Shown piece by piece: positions 33,595 through 46,362 of a stretch of 64,000 bases of DNA. The notes under the pieces were generated by a model. That model was not told where the DNA came from and searched no databases. It saw only the letters and a list, made by a program, of their open reading frames with translations. Numbering within the stretch: the first letter of the stretch is position 1; each line of letters starts with the position of its first letter. The translations under genes were made by a program, and so were the position numbers. The DNA is from Hydractinia symbiolongicarpus (Eukaryota; Cnidaria; Hydrozoa; Anthoathecata; Hydractiniidae). The stretch spans positions 14,395,001 through 14,459,000 of the forward strand of contig NC_079885.1 in assembly GCF_029227915.1 (NCBI RefSeq). Reading direction: 5' to 3'.

Positions 33595-34044
33595 ATTGAC
33601 TTTTTCACGTCACATTATTTATCATTACGACTGTGACGTATCTTTTTAACGCAATAGCCGGTGAGTAAATCAAGTAAGAGACATGATTAGAAGTTGCTTT
33701 CCCTTAAAAAGGGCTAAAATATTGCTGCAATAAATGCGCCACGTCGCAAATGAATGGATTAAAAGCGTCAGACAAAGAAAATGGCGATGTAGTTACTTTG
33801 CTAATTAACTTTGTCATATGAAAATTAAGACTGAAAGTACCCTAGATTGCCTTCGTTGGAACTTTTTACCGGAAATCTTAAAGCGCATGGTTGTCGTAAA
33901 TAATGGATAGCGCTTAAAAAGAGCTTTCAAATGCACATAAACACGACCTATTTCGGATAATCCAGTCAAGAAATAGGACCTTTAAAGTTTAAACCATTTT
34001 CGATGTAATGTGCTAATAAATCGTAGATATCTGCCCGTTTGTTT

Positions 34045-34163
34045 GTCTACGACCATACCACGATGAACACACCTGTTCTCATCCGATCACGGAAGTTAAG
34101 CATCGTCGGGCCGGGATAGTACTTGGATGGGGGACCGCCTGGCAACTCCCGGTGTCGTAGGCT
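34045..34163 (+). rRNA. 5S rRNA copy 61 (G37A, G99C)
   Basis: Last copy of the uniform G37A/G99C stretch. Confidence 0.97.
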
Positions 34164-34613
34164 ATTGACTTTTTCACGTCACATTATTTATCATTACGAC
34201 TGTGACGTATCTTTTTTACGCAATAGCCGCTGAGTAAATCAAGTAAGAGACATGATTAGAAGTTGCTTTCCCTTAAAAAGGGCTACAATCTTGCTGCAAT
34301 AAATGCACCACGTCGCAAATGAATGGATTAAGAGCGTCAGACAAAGAAAATGGCGATGTAGTTACTTTGCTAATTAACTTTGTCATATGAAAATTAAGTC
34401 TGAAAGTACCCCAGATTGCCTTCGTTGGAACTTTTTACCGGAAATCTTAAAGCGCATGGTTGTCGTAAATAATGGATAGCGCTTGAAAAGAGCTTTCAAA
34501 TGCACATAAACACGAACTATTTCCGATCACCCAGTCAAGAAATATGATCTTTAAAATTTGAACCATTTTTGATGTAATGTGCTAGTAAATCGTAGACATC
34601 TGCCCGTATGTTT

Positions 34614-34733
34614 GTCTACGACCATACCACGATGAACACACCTGTTCTTGTCCGATCACGGAAGTTAAGCATCGTCGGGCCGGGATAGTACTTGGATAGG
34701 GGAACCGCCTGGGATCTCCCGGTGTCGTAGGCT
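34614..34733 (+). rRNA. 5S rRNA copy 62 (class B, C36T)
   Basis: Class B with C36T (CpG to TpG). TAGTAAAT box, GTAGACATC leader and the ATTTTTGATG upstream change. Copy 71 shares C36T and ATTTTTGATG. Confidence 0.96.
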
Positions 34734-35183
34734 ATTGACTTTTTCACGTTACATTATTTATCATTACGACTGTGACGTATCTTTTTTACGCAATAGCCGC
34801 TGAGTAAATCAAGTAAGGGACATGATTAGAAGTTTCTTTCCCCTAAAAAGGGCTACAATCGTGCTGCAATAAATGCGCCACGTCGCAAATGAATTGATTA
34901 AGAGCGTCAGACAAAGAAAATGGCGATGTAATTACTTTGCTAATTAACTTTGTCATATGAAAATTAAGTCTGAAAGTAACCTAGATTGCCTTCGTTGGAA
35001 CTTTTTACCGGAAATCTTAAAGCGCATGGTTGTCGTAAATAATGGATAGCGCTTAAAAATAGCTTTCAAATGCACATAAACACGACCTATTTCGGATAAT
35101 CCAGTCAAGAAATATGATCTTTAAAGTTAAAACCATTTTCGATGTAATGTGCTAATAAATCGTAGATATCTCCCCGTTTGTTT

Positions 35184-35302
35184 GTCTACGACCATACCAC
35201 GATGAACACACCTGTTCTCATCCGATCACGGAAGTTAAGCATCGTCGGGCCGGGATAGTACTTGGATGGGGGACCGCCTGGGAACTCCCGGTGTCGTAGG
35301 CT
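35184..35302 (+). rRNA. 5S rRNA copy 63 (G37A)
   Basis: G37A only; leader reads CTCCCCGTTTG, as in copies 73, 76, 77 and 92. Confidence 0.97.
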
Positions 35303-35752
35303 ATTGACTTTTTCACGTTACATTATTTATCATTACGACTGTGACGTATCTTTTTTACGCAATAGCCGCTGAGTAAATCAAGAAAGAGACATGATTAGAA
35401 GTTGCTTTCCCAGCAAAACGGCTACAATCGTGCTGCAATAAATGCGCCACGTCGCAAATGAATGGATTACGAGCGTCAGACAAAGAAAGTGGCGATGTAC
35501 TTACTTTGGTAACTAACTTTGTCATATGAAAATTAAGTCTGAAAGTAGCCTAGATTGCATTCGTTGGAACTTTTTACCGGAAATCTTAAAGCGCATGGTT
35601 GTCGTAAATAATGGATAGCGCTTAAAAAGAGCTTTCAAAGGCACATAAACACGACCTATTTCGGATAAACCAGTCAAGAAATATGATCTTTAAATCTTAA
35701 ACCATTTTCGATGTAATGTGCTAATAAATCGTAGATATCTGCCCGTTTGTTT

Positions 35753-35871
35753 GTCTACGACCATACCACAATGAACACACCTGTTCTCGTCCGATCACGG
35801 AAGTTAAGCATCGTCGGGCCGGGATAGTACTTGGACGGGGGACCGCCTGGAAACTCCCGGTGTCGTAGGCT
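35753..35871 (+). rRNA. 5S rRNA copy 64 (G18A, T84C, G99A)
   Basis: G18A opens helix II at A18-C60; T84C alters box C (GGACGGGGG). The spacer that follows is cut at about 36073 by the rearrangement that made the truncated copy. Confidence 0.95.
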
Positions 35872-36078
35872 ATTGACTTTTTCACGTTACATTATTTATC
35901 ATTACGACTGTGACGTATCTTTTTTACGCAATAGCCGCTGAGTAAATCAAGAAAGAGACATGATTAGAAGTTGCTTTCCCAGCAAAACGGCTACAATCGT
36001 GCTGCAATAAATGCGCCACGTCGCAAATGAATGGATTACGAGCGTCAGACAAAGAAAGTGGCGATGTACTTACCACGG

Positions 36079-36117
36079 GGATGGGGGACCGCCTGGGAAC
36101 TCCCGGTGTCGTAGGCT
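36079..36117 (+). pseudogene. Truncated 5S rRNA (3' end only, copy 65)
   Basis: Only about the last 39 nt of the gene remain (from GGATGGGGGACC to GTAGGCT). Everything upstream, including the TATA-like box, start and A box, is gone. The junction reads GTACTTAC-CACGG-GGATGG. TACCACG at 36071-36077 equals reference positions 12-18, so a second tiny 5S piece may be part of the joint. The stub's end is 569-spaced to copy 66, and 323 bases are missing relative to two normal units. It keeps its terminator but cannot be transcribed from its own promoter. Confidence 0.95.
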
Positions 36118-36567
36118 ATTGACTTTTTCACGTTACATTATTTATCATTACGATTGTGACGTATCTTTTTTACGCAATAGCCGCTGAGTAAATCATGTAA
36201 GCGACTTGATTAGAAGTTTCTTTCCCTTCAAAACGGCTACGATCTGGCTGCAATCAATGCACCACGTCGCAAATGAATGGATTACGAGCGTCAGACAAAG
36301 AAAATGGCGATGTAGTTAATTTGCTAATTAACTTTGTCATATGAAAATTAAGTCTGAAAGTAGCGTAGATTGCATTTGTTGGAACTTTTTACCGGAAATC
36401 TTAAAGCGCATTATTGTCGTAAAGAATCGATGGCGCTTAAAAAGAACTTTCAAATGCACATAAACACGACCTATTTCCGATCACCCAGTCAAGAAATATG
36501 ATCTTTAAAATTTGAACCATTTTCGATGTAATGTGCTAGTAAATCGTAGATATCTGCCCGTATGTTT

Positions 36568-36687
36568 GTCTACGACCATACCACGATGAACACACCTGTT
36601 CTCGTCCGATCACGGAAGTTAAGCATCGTCGGGCCGGGATAGTACTTGGATAGGGGAACCGCCTGGGATCTCCCGGTGTCGTAGGCT
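36568..36687 (+). rRNA. 5S rRNA copy 66 (class B)
   Basis: Class B without other changes; TAGTAAAT box. The spacer between the stub and this copy is full length. Confidence 0.97.
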
Positions 36688-37137
36688 ATTGACTTTTTCA
36701 CGTTACATTATTTATCATTACGACTGTGACGTATCTTTTTTACGCAATAGCCGCTGAGTAAATCAAGTAAGGGACATGATTAGAAGTTTCTTTCCCCAAA
36801 AAAGGGCTACAATCGTGCTGCAATAAATGCGCCACGTCGCAAATGAATGGATTAAGAGCGTCAGACAAAGAAAATGGCGATGTAGTTACTTTGCTAATTA
36901 ACTTTGTCATATGAAAATTAAGTCTGAAAGTAACCTAGATTGCCTTCGTTGGAACTTTTTACCGGAAATCTTAAAGCGCATGGTTGTCGTAAAGAATCGA
37001 TAGCGCTTAAAAAGAGCTTTCAAATGCACATAAAAACGAACAATTTCCGATCACCCACTCAAGAATTATGATCTTTAAAATTTGAACCATTTTCGATGTA
37101 ATGTGCTAATAAATCGTAGATATCTGCCCGTATGTTT

Positions 37138-37256
37138 GTCTACGACCATACCACGATGAACACACCTGTTCTCGTCCGATCACGGAAGTTAAGCATCGTC
37201 GGGCCGGGATAGTACTTGGATGGGGGACCGCCTGGGAACTCCCGGTGTCGTAGGCT
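37138..37256 (+). rRNA. 5S rRNA copy 67 (reference)
   Basis: Reference sequence. The base after the terminator changes (GACTTTTTAACG), leaving the T5 run intact. Confidence 0.98.
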
Positions 37257-37706
37257 ATTGACTTTTTAACGTTACATTATTTATCATTACGACTGTGACG
37301 TATCTTTTTTACGCAATAGCCGCTGAGTAAATCAAGAAAGAGACATGATTAGAAGTTGCTTTCCCAGCAAAACGGCTACAATCGTGCTGCAATAAATGCG
37401 CCACGTCGCAAATGAATGGATTACGAGCGTCAGACAAAGAAAATGGCGATGTACTTAGTTTGCTAACTAACTTTGTCATATGAAAATTAAGTCTGAAAGT
37501 AGCCTAGATTGCATTCGTTGGAACTTTTTACCGGAAATCTTAAAGCGCATGGTTGTCGTAAATAATGGATAGCGCTTAAAAAGAGCTTTCAAATGCACAT
37601 AAACACGACCTATTTCGGATAAACCAGTCAAGAAATATGATCTTGAAAGCTTAAACCATTTTCGATGTAATGTGCTAATAAATCGAAGATATCTGCCCGT
37701 TTGTTT

Positions 37707-37825
37707 GTCTACGACCATACCACGATGAACACACCTGTTCTCGTCCGATCACGGAAGTTAAGCATCGTCGGGCCGGGATAGTACTTGGATGGGGGACCGC
37801 CTGGAAACTCCTGGTGTCGTAGGCT
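37707..37825 (+). rRNA. 5S rRNA copy 68 (class D)
   Basis: G99A and C106T. Leader has AATCGAAGATATC, which breaks the palindrome flank. Downstream GTGGTACAATC damages the CCCTT/AAGGG hairpin. Confidence 0.97.
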
Positions 37826-38274
37826 ATTGACTTTTTCACGTTACATTATTTATCATTACGACTGTGACGTATTTTTTTACGCAATAGCCGCTGAGTAAAT
37901 CAAGTAAGAGACATGATTAGAAGTTGCTTTCCCTTAAAAAGTGGTACAATCTTGCTGCAATAAATGCGCCACGTCGCAAATGAATGGATTAAGAGCGTCA
38001 GACAAAGAAAATGGCGATGTAGTTACTTTGCTAATTAACTTTGTCATATGAAAATTAAGTGTGAAAGTAGCCTAGATTGCATTCGTTGGAATTTTTTACC
38101 GGAAATCTTAAAGCGCATGGTTGTCGTAAATAATGGATAGCGCTTAAAAAGAGCTTTCAAATGCACATAAACACGACCTATTTCGGATAAACCAGTCAAG
38201 AAATATGATCTTTAAAGCTTAAACCATTTTCGATGTAATGTGCTAATAAATCGTAGATATCTGCCTGTTTGTTT

Positions 38275-38393
38275 GTCTACGACCATACCACGATGAACAC
38301 ACCTGTTCTCGTCCGATCACGGAAGTTAAGCATCGTCGGGCCGGGATAGTACTTGGATGGGGGACCGCCTGGAAACTCCTGGTGTCGTAGGCT
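38275..38393 (+). rRNA. 5S rRNA copy 69 (class D)
   Basis: G99A and C106T. Leader reads TGCCTGTTTG, a CpG-to-TpG change. Confidence 0.97.
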
Positions 38394-38842
38394 ATTGACT
38401 TTTTCACGTTACATTATTTATCATTACGACTGTGACGTATTTTTTTACGCAATAGCCGCTGAGTAAATCAAGTAAGAGACATGATTAGAAGTTGCTTTCC
38501 CTTAAAAAGGGCTACAATCTTGCTGCAATAAATGCGCCACGTCGCAAATGAATGGATTAAGAGCGTCAGACAAAGAAAATGGCGATGTAGTTACTTTGCT
38601 AATTAACTTTGTCATATGAAAATTAAGTCTGAAAGTACCCCAGATTGCCTTCGTTGGAACTTTTTACCGGAAATCTTAAAGCGCATGGTTGTCGTAAATA
38701 ATGGATAGCACTTGAAAAGAGCTTTCAAATGTACATAAACACGAACTATTTCCGATCACCCAGTCAAGAATTATGATCTTTTAAATTTGAACCATTTTCG
38801 ATGTAATGTGCTAATAAATCGTAGATATCTACCCATATGTTT

Positions 38843-38961
38843 GTCTACGACCATACCACGATGAACACACCTGTTCTCGTCCGATCACGGAAGTTAAGCA
38901 TCGTCGGGCCGGGATAGTGCTTGGATGGGGGACCGCCTGGAAACTCCTGGTGTCGTAGGCT
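38843..38961 (+). rRNA. 5S rRNA copy 70 (A77G, class D)
   Basis: A77G (ATAGTGCTT) is private and lies just before box C. Leader TACCCATATG. Confidence 0.96.
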
Positions 38962-39411
38962 ATTGACTTTTTCACGTTACATTATTTATCACTACGACTG
39001 TGACGTATCTTTTTTACGCAATAGCCGCTGAGTAAATCATGTAAGCGACTTGATTAGAAGTTTCTTTCCCTTCAAAACGGCTACGATCTGGCTGCAATTA
39101 ATGCGCCACGTCGCAAATGAATGGATTACGAGCGTCAGACAAAGAAAATGGCGATGTAGTTAATTTGCTAATTAACTTTGTCATATGAAAATTAAGTCTG
39201 AAAGTACCCTAGATTGCCGTCGTTGGAACTTTTTACCGGAAATCTTAAAGTGCATTATTGTCGTAAAGAATCGATAGCGCTTAAAAAGAGCCTTCAAATG
39301 CACATAAACACGACCTATTTCCGATCACCCAGTCAAGAAATATGATCTTTAAAATTTGAACCATTTTTGATGTAATGTGCTAGTAAATCGTAGATATCTG
39401 CCCGTATGTTT

Positions 39412-39531
39412 GTCTACGACCATACCACGATGAACACACCTGTTCTTGTCCGATCACAGAAGTTAAGCATCGTCGGGCCGGGATAGTACTTGGATAGGGG
39501 AACCGCCTGGGATCTCCTGGTGTCGTAGGCT
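39412..39531 (+). rRNA. 5S rRNA copy 71 (class B, C36T, G47A, C106T)
   Basis: Class B with three CpG transitions. G47A (CACAGAAG) weakens helix III. TAGTAAAT box. Confidence 0.95.
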
Positions 39532-39981
39532 ATTGACTTTTTCACGTTACATTATTTATCATTACGACTGTGACGTATCTTTTTTACGCAATAGCCGCTG
39601 AGTAAATCAAGTAAGGGACATGATTAGAAGTTTCTTTCCCTTCAAAAGGGCTACAATCGTGCTGCAATAAATGCGCCACGTCGCAAATGAATGGATTAAG
39701 AGCGTCAGACAAAGAAAATGGCGATGTAGTTACTTTGCTAATTAACTTTGTCATATGAAAATTAAGTCTGAAAGTAACCTAGATTGCCTTCGTTGGAACT
39801 TTTTACCGGAAATCTTAAAGCGCATGGTTGTCGTAAATAATGGATAGCGCTTAAAAAGAGCTTTCAAATGCACATAAACACGAACTATTTCCGATCACCC
39901 AGTCAAGAATTATGATCTTTAAAATTTGAACCATTTTCGATGTAATGTGCTAATAAATCGTAGATATCTACCCGTATGTTT

Positions 39982-40100
39982 GTCTACGACCATACCACGA
40001 TGAACACACCTGTTCTCGTCCGATCACGGAAGTTAAGCATCGTCGGGCCGGGATAGTACTTGGATAGGGGACCGCCTGGGAACTCCCGGTGTCGTAGGCT
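39982..40100 (+). rRNA. 5S rRNA copy 72 (G85A)
   Basis: G85A without the extra A; it could be an intermediate or a conversion product between the reference and class B. 12-bp leader palindrome present. Confidence 0.97.
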
Positions 40101-40550
40101 ATTGACTTTTTCACGTTACATTATTTATCACTACGATTGTGACGTATCTTTTTTACGCAATAGCCGCTGAGTAAATCATGTAAGCGACTTGATTAGAAGT
40201 TTCTTTCCCTTCAAAACGGCTACGATCTGTCTGCAATTAATGCGCCACGTCGCAAATGAATGGATTACGAGCGTCAGACAAAGAAAATGGCGATGTAGTT
40301 AATTTGCTAATTAACTTTGTCATATGAAAATTAAGTCTGAAAGTACCCTAGATTGCCTTCGTTGGAACTTTTTACCGGAAATCTTAAAGCGCATTATTGT
40401 CGTAAAGAATCAATAGCGCTTAAAAAGAGCTTTCAAATGCACATAAACACGACTTATTTCGGATAATCCAGTCAAGAAATATGATCTTTAAAGTTAAAAC
40501 CATTTTCGATGTAATGTGCTAATAAATCGTAGATATCTCCCCGTTTGTTT

Positions 40551-40669
40551 GTCTACGACCATACCACGATGAACACACCTGTTCTCATCCGATCACGGAA
40601 GTTAAGCATCGTCGGGCCGGGATAGTACTTGGATGGGGGACCGCCTGGGAACTCCCGGTGTCGTAGGCT
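40551..40669 (+). rRNA. 5S rRNA copy 73 (G37A)
   Basis: G37A only. The distal T run is interrupted (ATCTTTCTTACG), so only the proximal T5 remains as a full terminator. Confidence 0.97.
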
Positions 40670-41119
40670 ATTGACTTTTTCACGTTACATTATTTATCAT
40701 TACGACTGTGACGTATCTTTCTTACGCAATAGCCGCTGAGTAAATCAAGAAAGAGACATGATTAGAAGTTGCTTTCCCAGCAAAACGGCTACAATCGTGC
40801 TGCAATAAATGCACCACGTCGCAAATGAATGGATTACGAGCGTCAGACAAAAAAAGTGGCGATGTAGTTACTTTCCTAATTAACTTTGTCATATGAAAAT
40901 TAAGACTGAAAGTACCCTAGATTGCCTTCGTTGGAATTTTTTACCGGAAATATTAAAGCGCATGGTTGTCGTAAATAATGGATAGCGCTTAAAAAGAGCT
41001 TTCAAATGCACATAAACACGACCTATTTCGGATAATCCAGTCAAGAAATATGACCTTTAAAGTTTAAACCATTTTCGATGTAATGTGCTAATAAATCGTA
41101 GATATCTGCCCGTTTGTTT

Positions 41120-41238
41120 GTCTACGACCATACCACGATGAACACACCTGTTCTCATCCGATCACGGAAGTTAAGCATCGTCGGGCCGGGATAGTACTTG
41201 GATGGGGGACCGCCTGGGAACTCCCGGTGTCGTAGGCT
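41120..41238 (+). rRNA. 5S rRNA copy 74 (G37A)
   Basis: G37A. Flank reads ATTTACTTTTTCGCG; T5 retained. Confidence 0.97.
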
Positions 41239-41688
41239 ATTTACTTTTTCGCGTCACATTATTTATCATTACGACTGTGACGTATCTTTTTTACGCAATA
41301 GCCGCTGAGTAAATCAAGTAAAAGACATGATTAGAAGTTGCTTTCCCTTAAAAAGGGCTACAATCTTGCTGCAATAAATGCGCCACGTCGCAAATGAATG
41401 GATTAAGAGCGTCAGACAAAGAAAATGGCGATGTAGTTACTTTGCTAATTAACTTTGTCATATGAAAATTAAGTCTGAAAGTACCCCAGATTGCCTTCGT
41501 TGGAACTTTTTACCGGAAATCTTAAAGCGCATGGTTGTCGTAAATAATGGATAGCGCTTAAAAAGAGCTTTCAAATGCACATAAACACGAACTATTTCCG
41601 ATCACCCAGTCAAGAATTATGATCTTTAAAATTTGAACCATTTTCGATGTAATGTGCTAATAAATCGTAGATATCTACCCGTATGTTT

Positions 41689-41807
41689 GTCTACGACCAT
41701 ACCACGATGAACACACCTGTTCTCGTCCGATCACGGAAGTTAGGCATCGTCGGGCCGGGATAGTACTTGGATGGGGGACCGCCTGGGAACTCCCGGTGTC
41801 GTAGGCT
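41689..41807 (+). rRNA. 5S rRNA copy 75 (A55G)
   Basis: A55G (GTTAGGCATC) inside the A box; private. Confidence 0.96.
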
Positions 41808-42257
41808 ATTGACTTTTTCACGTTACATTATTTATCATTACGACTGTGACGTATCTTTTTTACGCAATAGCCGCTGAGTAAATCAAGTAAGGGACATGAT
41901 TAGAAGTTTCTTTCCCCTAAAAAGGGCTGCAATCGTGCGGCAATAAATGCGCCACGTCGCAAATGAATGGATTAAGAGCGTCAGACAAAGAAAATGGGGA
42001 TGTAGTTACTTTGCTAATTAACTTTGTCATATGAAAATTAAGTCTGAAAGTAACCTAGATTGCCTTCGTTGGAACTTTTTACCGGAAATCTTAAAGCGCA
42101 TGGTTGTCGTAAATAATGGATAGCGCTTAAAAAGAGCTTTCAAATGCACATAAACACGACCTATTTCGGATAATCCAGTCAAGAAATATGATCTTTAAAG
42201 TTAAAACCATTTTTGATGTAATGTGCTAATAAATCGTAGATATCTCCCCGTTTGTTT

Positions 42258-42376
42258 GTCTACGACCATACCACGATGAACACACCTGTTCTCATCCGAT
42301 CACGGAAGTTAAGCATCGTCGGGCCGGGATAGTACTTGGATGGAGGACCGCCTAGGAACTCCCGGTGTCGTAGGCT
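42258..42376 (+). rRNA. 5S rRNA copy 76 (G37A, G87A, G97A)
   Basis: G87A gives GGATGGAGGACC; G97A (CCTAGGAAC) is shared with copy 92 and could pair with U79. Confidence 0.96.
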
Positions 42377-42826
42377 ATTGACTTTTTCACGTTACATTAT
42401 TTATCATTACGACTGTGACGTATCTTTTTTACGCAATAGCCGCTGAGTAAATCAAGTAAGGGACATGATTAGAAGTTTCTTTCCCCTAAAAAGGGCTACA
42501 ATCGTGCTGCAATAAATGCGCCACGTCGCAAATGAATGGATTAAGAGCGTCAGACAAAGAAAATGGGGATGTAGTTACTTTGCTAATTAACTTTGTCATA
42601 TGAAAATTAAGTCTGAAAGTAACCTAGATTGCCTTCGTTGGAACTTTTTACCGGAAATCTTAAAGCGCATGGTTGTCGTAAATAATGGATAGCGCTTAAA
42701 AAGAGCTTTCAAATGCACATAAACACGACCTATTTTGGATAATCCAGTCAAGAAATATGATCTTTAAAGTTAGAACCATTTTCGATGTAATGTGCTAATA
42801 AATCGTAGATATCTCCCCGTTTGTTT

Positions 42827-42945
42827 GTCTATGACCATACCACGATGAACACACCTGTTCTCATCCGATCACGGAAGTTACGCATCGTCGGGCCGGGATA
42901 GTACTTGGATGGGGGACCGCCTGGCAACTCCCGGTGTCGTAGGCT
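42827..42945 (+). rRNA. 5S rRNA copy 77 (C6T, G37A, A55C, G99C)
   Basis: C6T is a CpG-to-TpG change still able to pair with G113. A55C (GTTACGCATC) lies in the A box and is shared with copies 78 and 82. Confidence 0.96.
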
Positions 42946-43395
42946 ATTGACTTTTTCACGTTACATTATTTATCATTACGACTGTGACGTATCTTTTTTA
43001 CGCAATAGCCGCTGAGTAAATCAAGAAAGAGACATGATTAGAAGTTTCTTTCCCAGCAAAACGGCTACAATCGTGCTGCAATTAATGCGCCACATCGCAA
43101 ATGAATGGATTACGAGCGTCAGACAAAGAAAATGGCGATGTACTTACTTTGCTAACTAACTTTGTCATATGAAAATTACGTCTGAAAGTACCCTAGATTG
43201 CCTTCGTTGGAACTTTTTACCGGAAATCTTAAAGCGCATGGTTGTCGGAAATAATGGATAGCGCTTGAAAAGAGCTTTCAAATGCACATAAACACGAATT
43301 ATTTCCGATCACCCAGGCAAGAATTATGATCCTTAAAATTTGAACCATTTTCGATGTAATGTGCTAATAAATCGTAGATATCTACCCGTATGTTT

Positions 43396-43514
43396 GCCTA
43401 CGACCATTCCACGATGAACACACCTGTTCTCATCCGATCACGGAAGTTACGCATCGTCGGGCCGGGATAGTACTTGGATGGGGGACCGCCTGGCAACTCC
43501 CGGTGTCGTAGGCT
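43396..43514 (+). rRNA. 5S rRNA copy 78 (T2C, A13T, G37A, A55C, G99C)
   Basis: T2C turns the U2-G117 pair of helix I into a C-G pair. A55C lies in the A box. First gene of the four-unit block repeated as 82-85; copy 82 is identical. Confidence 0.96.
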
Positions 43515-43964
43515 ATTGACTTTTTCACGTTACATTATTTATCATTACGACTGTGACGTATCTTTTTTACGCAATAGCCGCTGAGTAAATCAAGAAAGAG
43601 ACATGATTAGAAGTTTCTTTCCCAGCAAAACGGCTACAATCGTGCTGCAATTAATGCGCCACGTCGCAAATGAATGGATTACGAGCGTCAGACAAAGAAA
43701 ATGGCGATGTACTTACTTTGCTAACTAACTTTGTCATATGAAAATTACGTCTGAAAGTACCCTAGATTGCCTTCGTTGGAACTTTTTACCGGAAATCTTA
43801 AAGCGCATGGTTGTCGGAAATAATGGATAGCGCTTGAAAAGAGCTTTCAAATGCACATAAACACGAATTATTTCCGATCACCCAGGCAAGAATTATGATC
43901 CTTAAAATTTGAACCATTTTCGATGTAATGTGCTAATAAATCGTAGATATCTACCCGTATGTTT

Positions 43965-44084
43965 GTCTACGACCATTCCACGATGAACACACCTGTTCTC
44001 GTCCGATCACGGAAGTTAAGCATCGTGGGGCCGGGATAGTACTTGGATGGGGGAACCGCCTGGGATCTCCCGGTGTCGTAGGCT
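43965..44084 (+). rRNA. 5S rRNA copy 79 (insA/A101T, A13T, C63G)
   Basis: 120 nt. C63G (CGTGGGGCC) at the helix II bulge occurs only here and in its duplicate copy 83. Confidence 0.96.
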
Positions 44085-44534
44085 ATTGACTTTTTCACGT
44101 TACATTATTTATCATTACGATTGTGACGTATCTTTTTTACGCAATAGCCGCTGAGTAAATCAAGTAAGAGACATGATTAGAAATTTCTTTCCCAGCAAAA
44201 CGGCTACAATCGTGCTGCAATTAATGCGCCACGTCGCAAATGAATGGATTACGAGCGTCAGACAAAGAAAATGGCGATGTACTTACTTTGCTAACTAACT
44301 TTGTCATATGAAAATTACGTCTGAAGGTACCCTAGATTGCCTTCGTTGGAACTTTTTACCGGAAATCTTAAAGCGCATGGTTGTCGTAAATAATGGATAG
44401 CGGTTGAAAAGAGCTTTCAAATGCACATAAACACGAACTATTTCCGATCACCCAGTCAAGAATTATGATCTTTAAAGTTTGAACCATTTTCGATGTAATG
44501 TGCTAATAAATCGTAGATATCTACACGTATGTTT

Positions 44535-44654
44535 GTCTACGACCATACCACGATGAACACACCTGTTCTCGTCCGATCACGGAAGTTAAGCATCGTCGGG
44601 CCGGGATAGTACTTGGATGGGGGAACCGCCTGGGATCTCCCGGTGTCGTAGGCT
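44535..44654 (+). rRNA. 5S rRNA copy 80 (insA/A101T)
   Basis: 120 nt. Leader CTACACGTATG. Flank TTTTTT: the proximal run is T6 (GACTTTTTTACG). Confidence 0.97.
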
Positions 44655-45104
44655 ATTGACTTTTTTACGTTACATTATTTATCATTACGATTGTGACGTA
44701 TCTTTTTTACGCAATAACCGCTGAGTAAATCAAGTAAGAGACATGATTAGAAGTTGCTTTCCCTTAAAAAGGGCTACAATCTGGCTGCAATTAATGCGCC
44801 ACGTCGCAAATGAATGGATTACGAGCGTCAGACAAAGAAAATGGCGATGTAGTTAATTTGCTAATTATCTTTGTCATATGAAAATTAAGTCTGAAAGTAC
44901 CCTAGATTGCCTTCGTTGGAACTTTTTACCGAAAATCTTAAAGCGCATTATTGTCGTAAATAATGGATAGCGCTTGAAAAGAGCTTTCAAATGCACGTAA
45001 ACACGAACTATTTCGGATAATCCAGTCAAGAAATATGATCTTTAAAGTTTAAACCATTTTCGATGTAATGTGCTAATAAATCGTAGATATCTACACGTAT
45101 GTTT

Positions 45105-45223
45105 GTCTACGACCATACCACGATGAACACACCTGTTCTCGTCCGATCACGGAAGTTAAGCATCGTCGGGCCGGGATAGTACTTGGATGGGGGACCGCCT
45201 GGGAACTCCCGGTGTCGTAGGCT
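45105..45223 (+). rRNA. 5S rRNA copy 81 (reference)
   Basis: Reference gene with the CTACACGTATG leader; repeated as copy 85. Confidence 0.98.
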
Positions 45224-45673
45224 ATTGACTTTTTCACGTTACATTATTTATCATTACGACTGTGACGTATCTTTTTTACGCAATAGCTGCTGAGTAAATC
45301 AAGAAAGAGACATGATTAGAAATTTCTTTCCCAGCAAAACGGCTACAATCGTGCTGCAATTAATGCGCCACGTCGCAAATGAATGGATTACGAGCGTCAG
45401 ACAAAGAAAATGGCGATGTACTTACTTTGCTAACTAACTTTGTCATATGAAAATTACGTCTGAAAGTACCCTAGATTGCCTTCGTTGGAACTTTTTACCG
45501 GAAATCTTAAAGCGCATGGTTGTCGGAAATAATGGATAGCGCTTGAAAAGAGCTTTCAAATGCACATAAACACGAATTATTTCCGATCACCCAGGCAAGA
45601 ATTATGATCCTTAAAATTTGAACCATTTTCGATGTAATGTGCTAATAAATCGTAGATATCTACCCGTATGTTT

Positions 45674-45792
45674 GCCTACGACCATTCCACGATGAACACA
45701 CCTGTTCTCATCCGATCACGGAAGTTACGCATCGTCGGGCCGGGATAGTACTTGGATGGGGGACCGCCTGGCAACTCCCGGTGTCGTAGGCT
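45674..45792 (+). rRNA. 5S rRNA copy 82 (identical to 78)
   Basis: T2C, A13T, G37A, A55C and G99C; lies 2278 bases after copy 78. Confidence 0.96.
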
Positions 45793-46242
45793 ATTGACTT
45801 TTTCACGTTACATTATTTATCATTACGACTGTGACGTATCTTTTTTACGCAATAGCCGCTGAGTAAATCAAGAAAGAGACATGATTAGAAGTTTCTTTCC
45901 CAGCAAAACGGCTACAATCGTGCTGCAATTAATGCGCCACGTCGCAAATGAATGGATTACGAGCGTCAGACAAAGAAAATGGCGATGTACTTACTTTGCT
46001 AACTAACTTTGTCATATGAAAATTACGTCTGAAAGTACCCTAGATTGCCTTCGTTGGAACTTTTTACCGGAAATCTTAAAGCGCATGGTTGTCGGAAATA
46101 ATGGATAGCGCTTGAAAAGAGCTTTCAAATGCACATAAACACGAATTATTTCCGATCACCCAGGCAAGAATTATGATCCTTAAAATTTGAACCATTTTCG
46201 ATGTAATGTGCTAATAAATCGTAGATATCTACCCGTATGTTT

Positions 46243-46362
46243 GTCTACGACCATTCCACGATGAACACACCTGTTCTCGTCCGATCACGGAAGTTAAGCA
46301 TCGTGGGGCCGGGATAGTACTTGGATGGGGGAACCGCCTGGGATCTCCCGGTGTCGTAGGCT
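46243..46362 (+). rRNA. 5S rRNA copy 83 (identical to 79)
   Basis: A13T, C63G, extra A and A101T; 2278 bases after copy 79. Confidence 0.96.

Larger units (their letters stand above)
31490..33740 (+). repeat. Two-unit block duplicated (57-58, 59-60)
   Basis: Offset 1137 bases, class D gene followed by G37A/G85T/G99C gene. Confidence 0.85.

Noticed and set aside
36079-36117. SINE derived from 5S (SINE3-like) as origin of the truncated copy
   Set aside because: The stub keeps its normal downstream spacer in register and has no tail, 5S-derived SINE body or target-site duplication.
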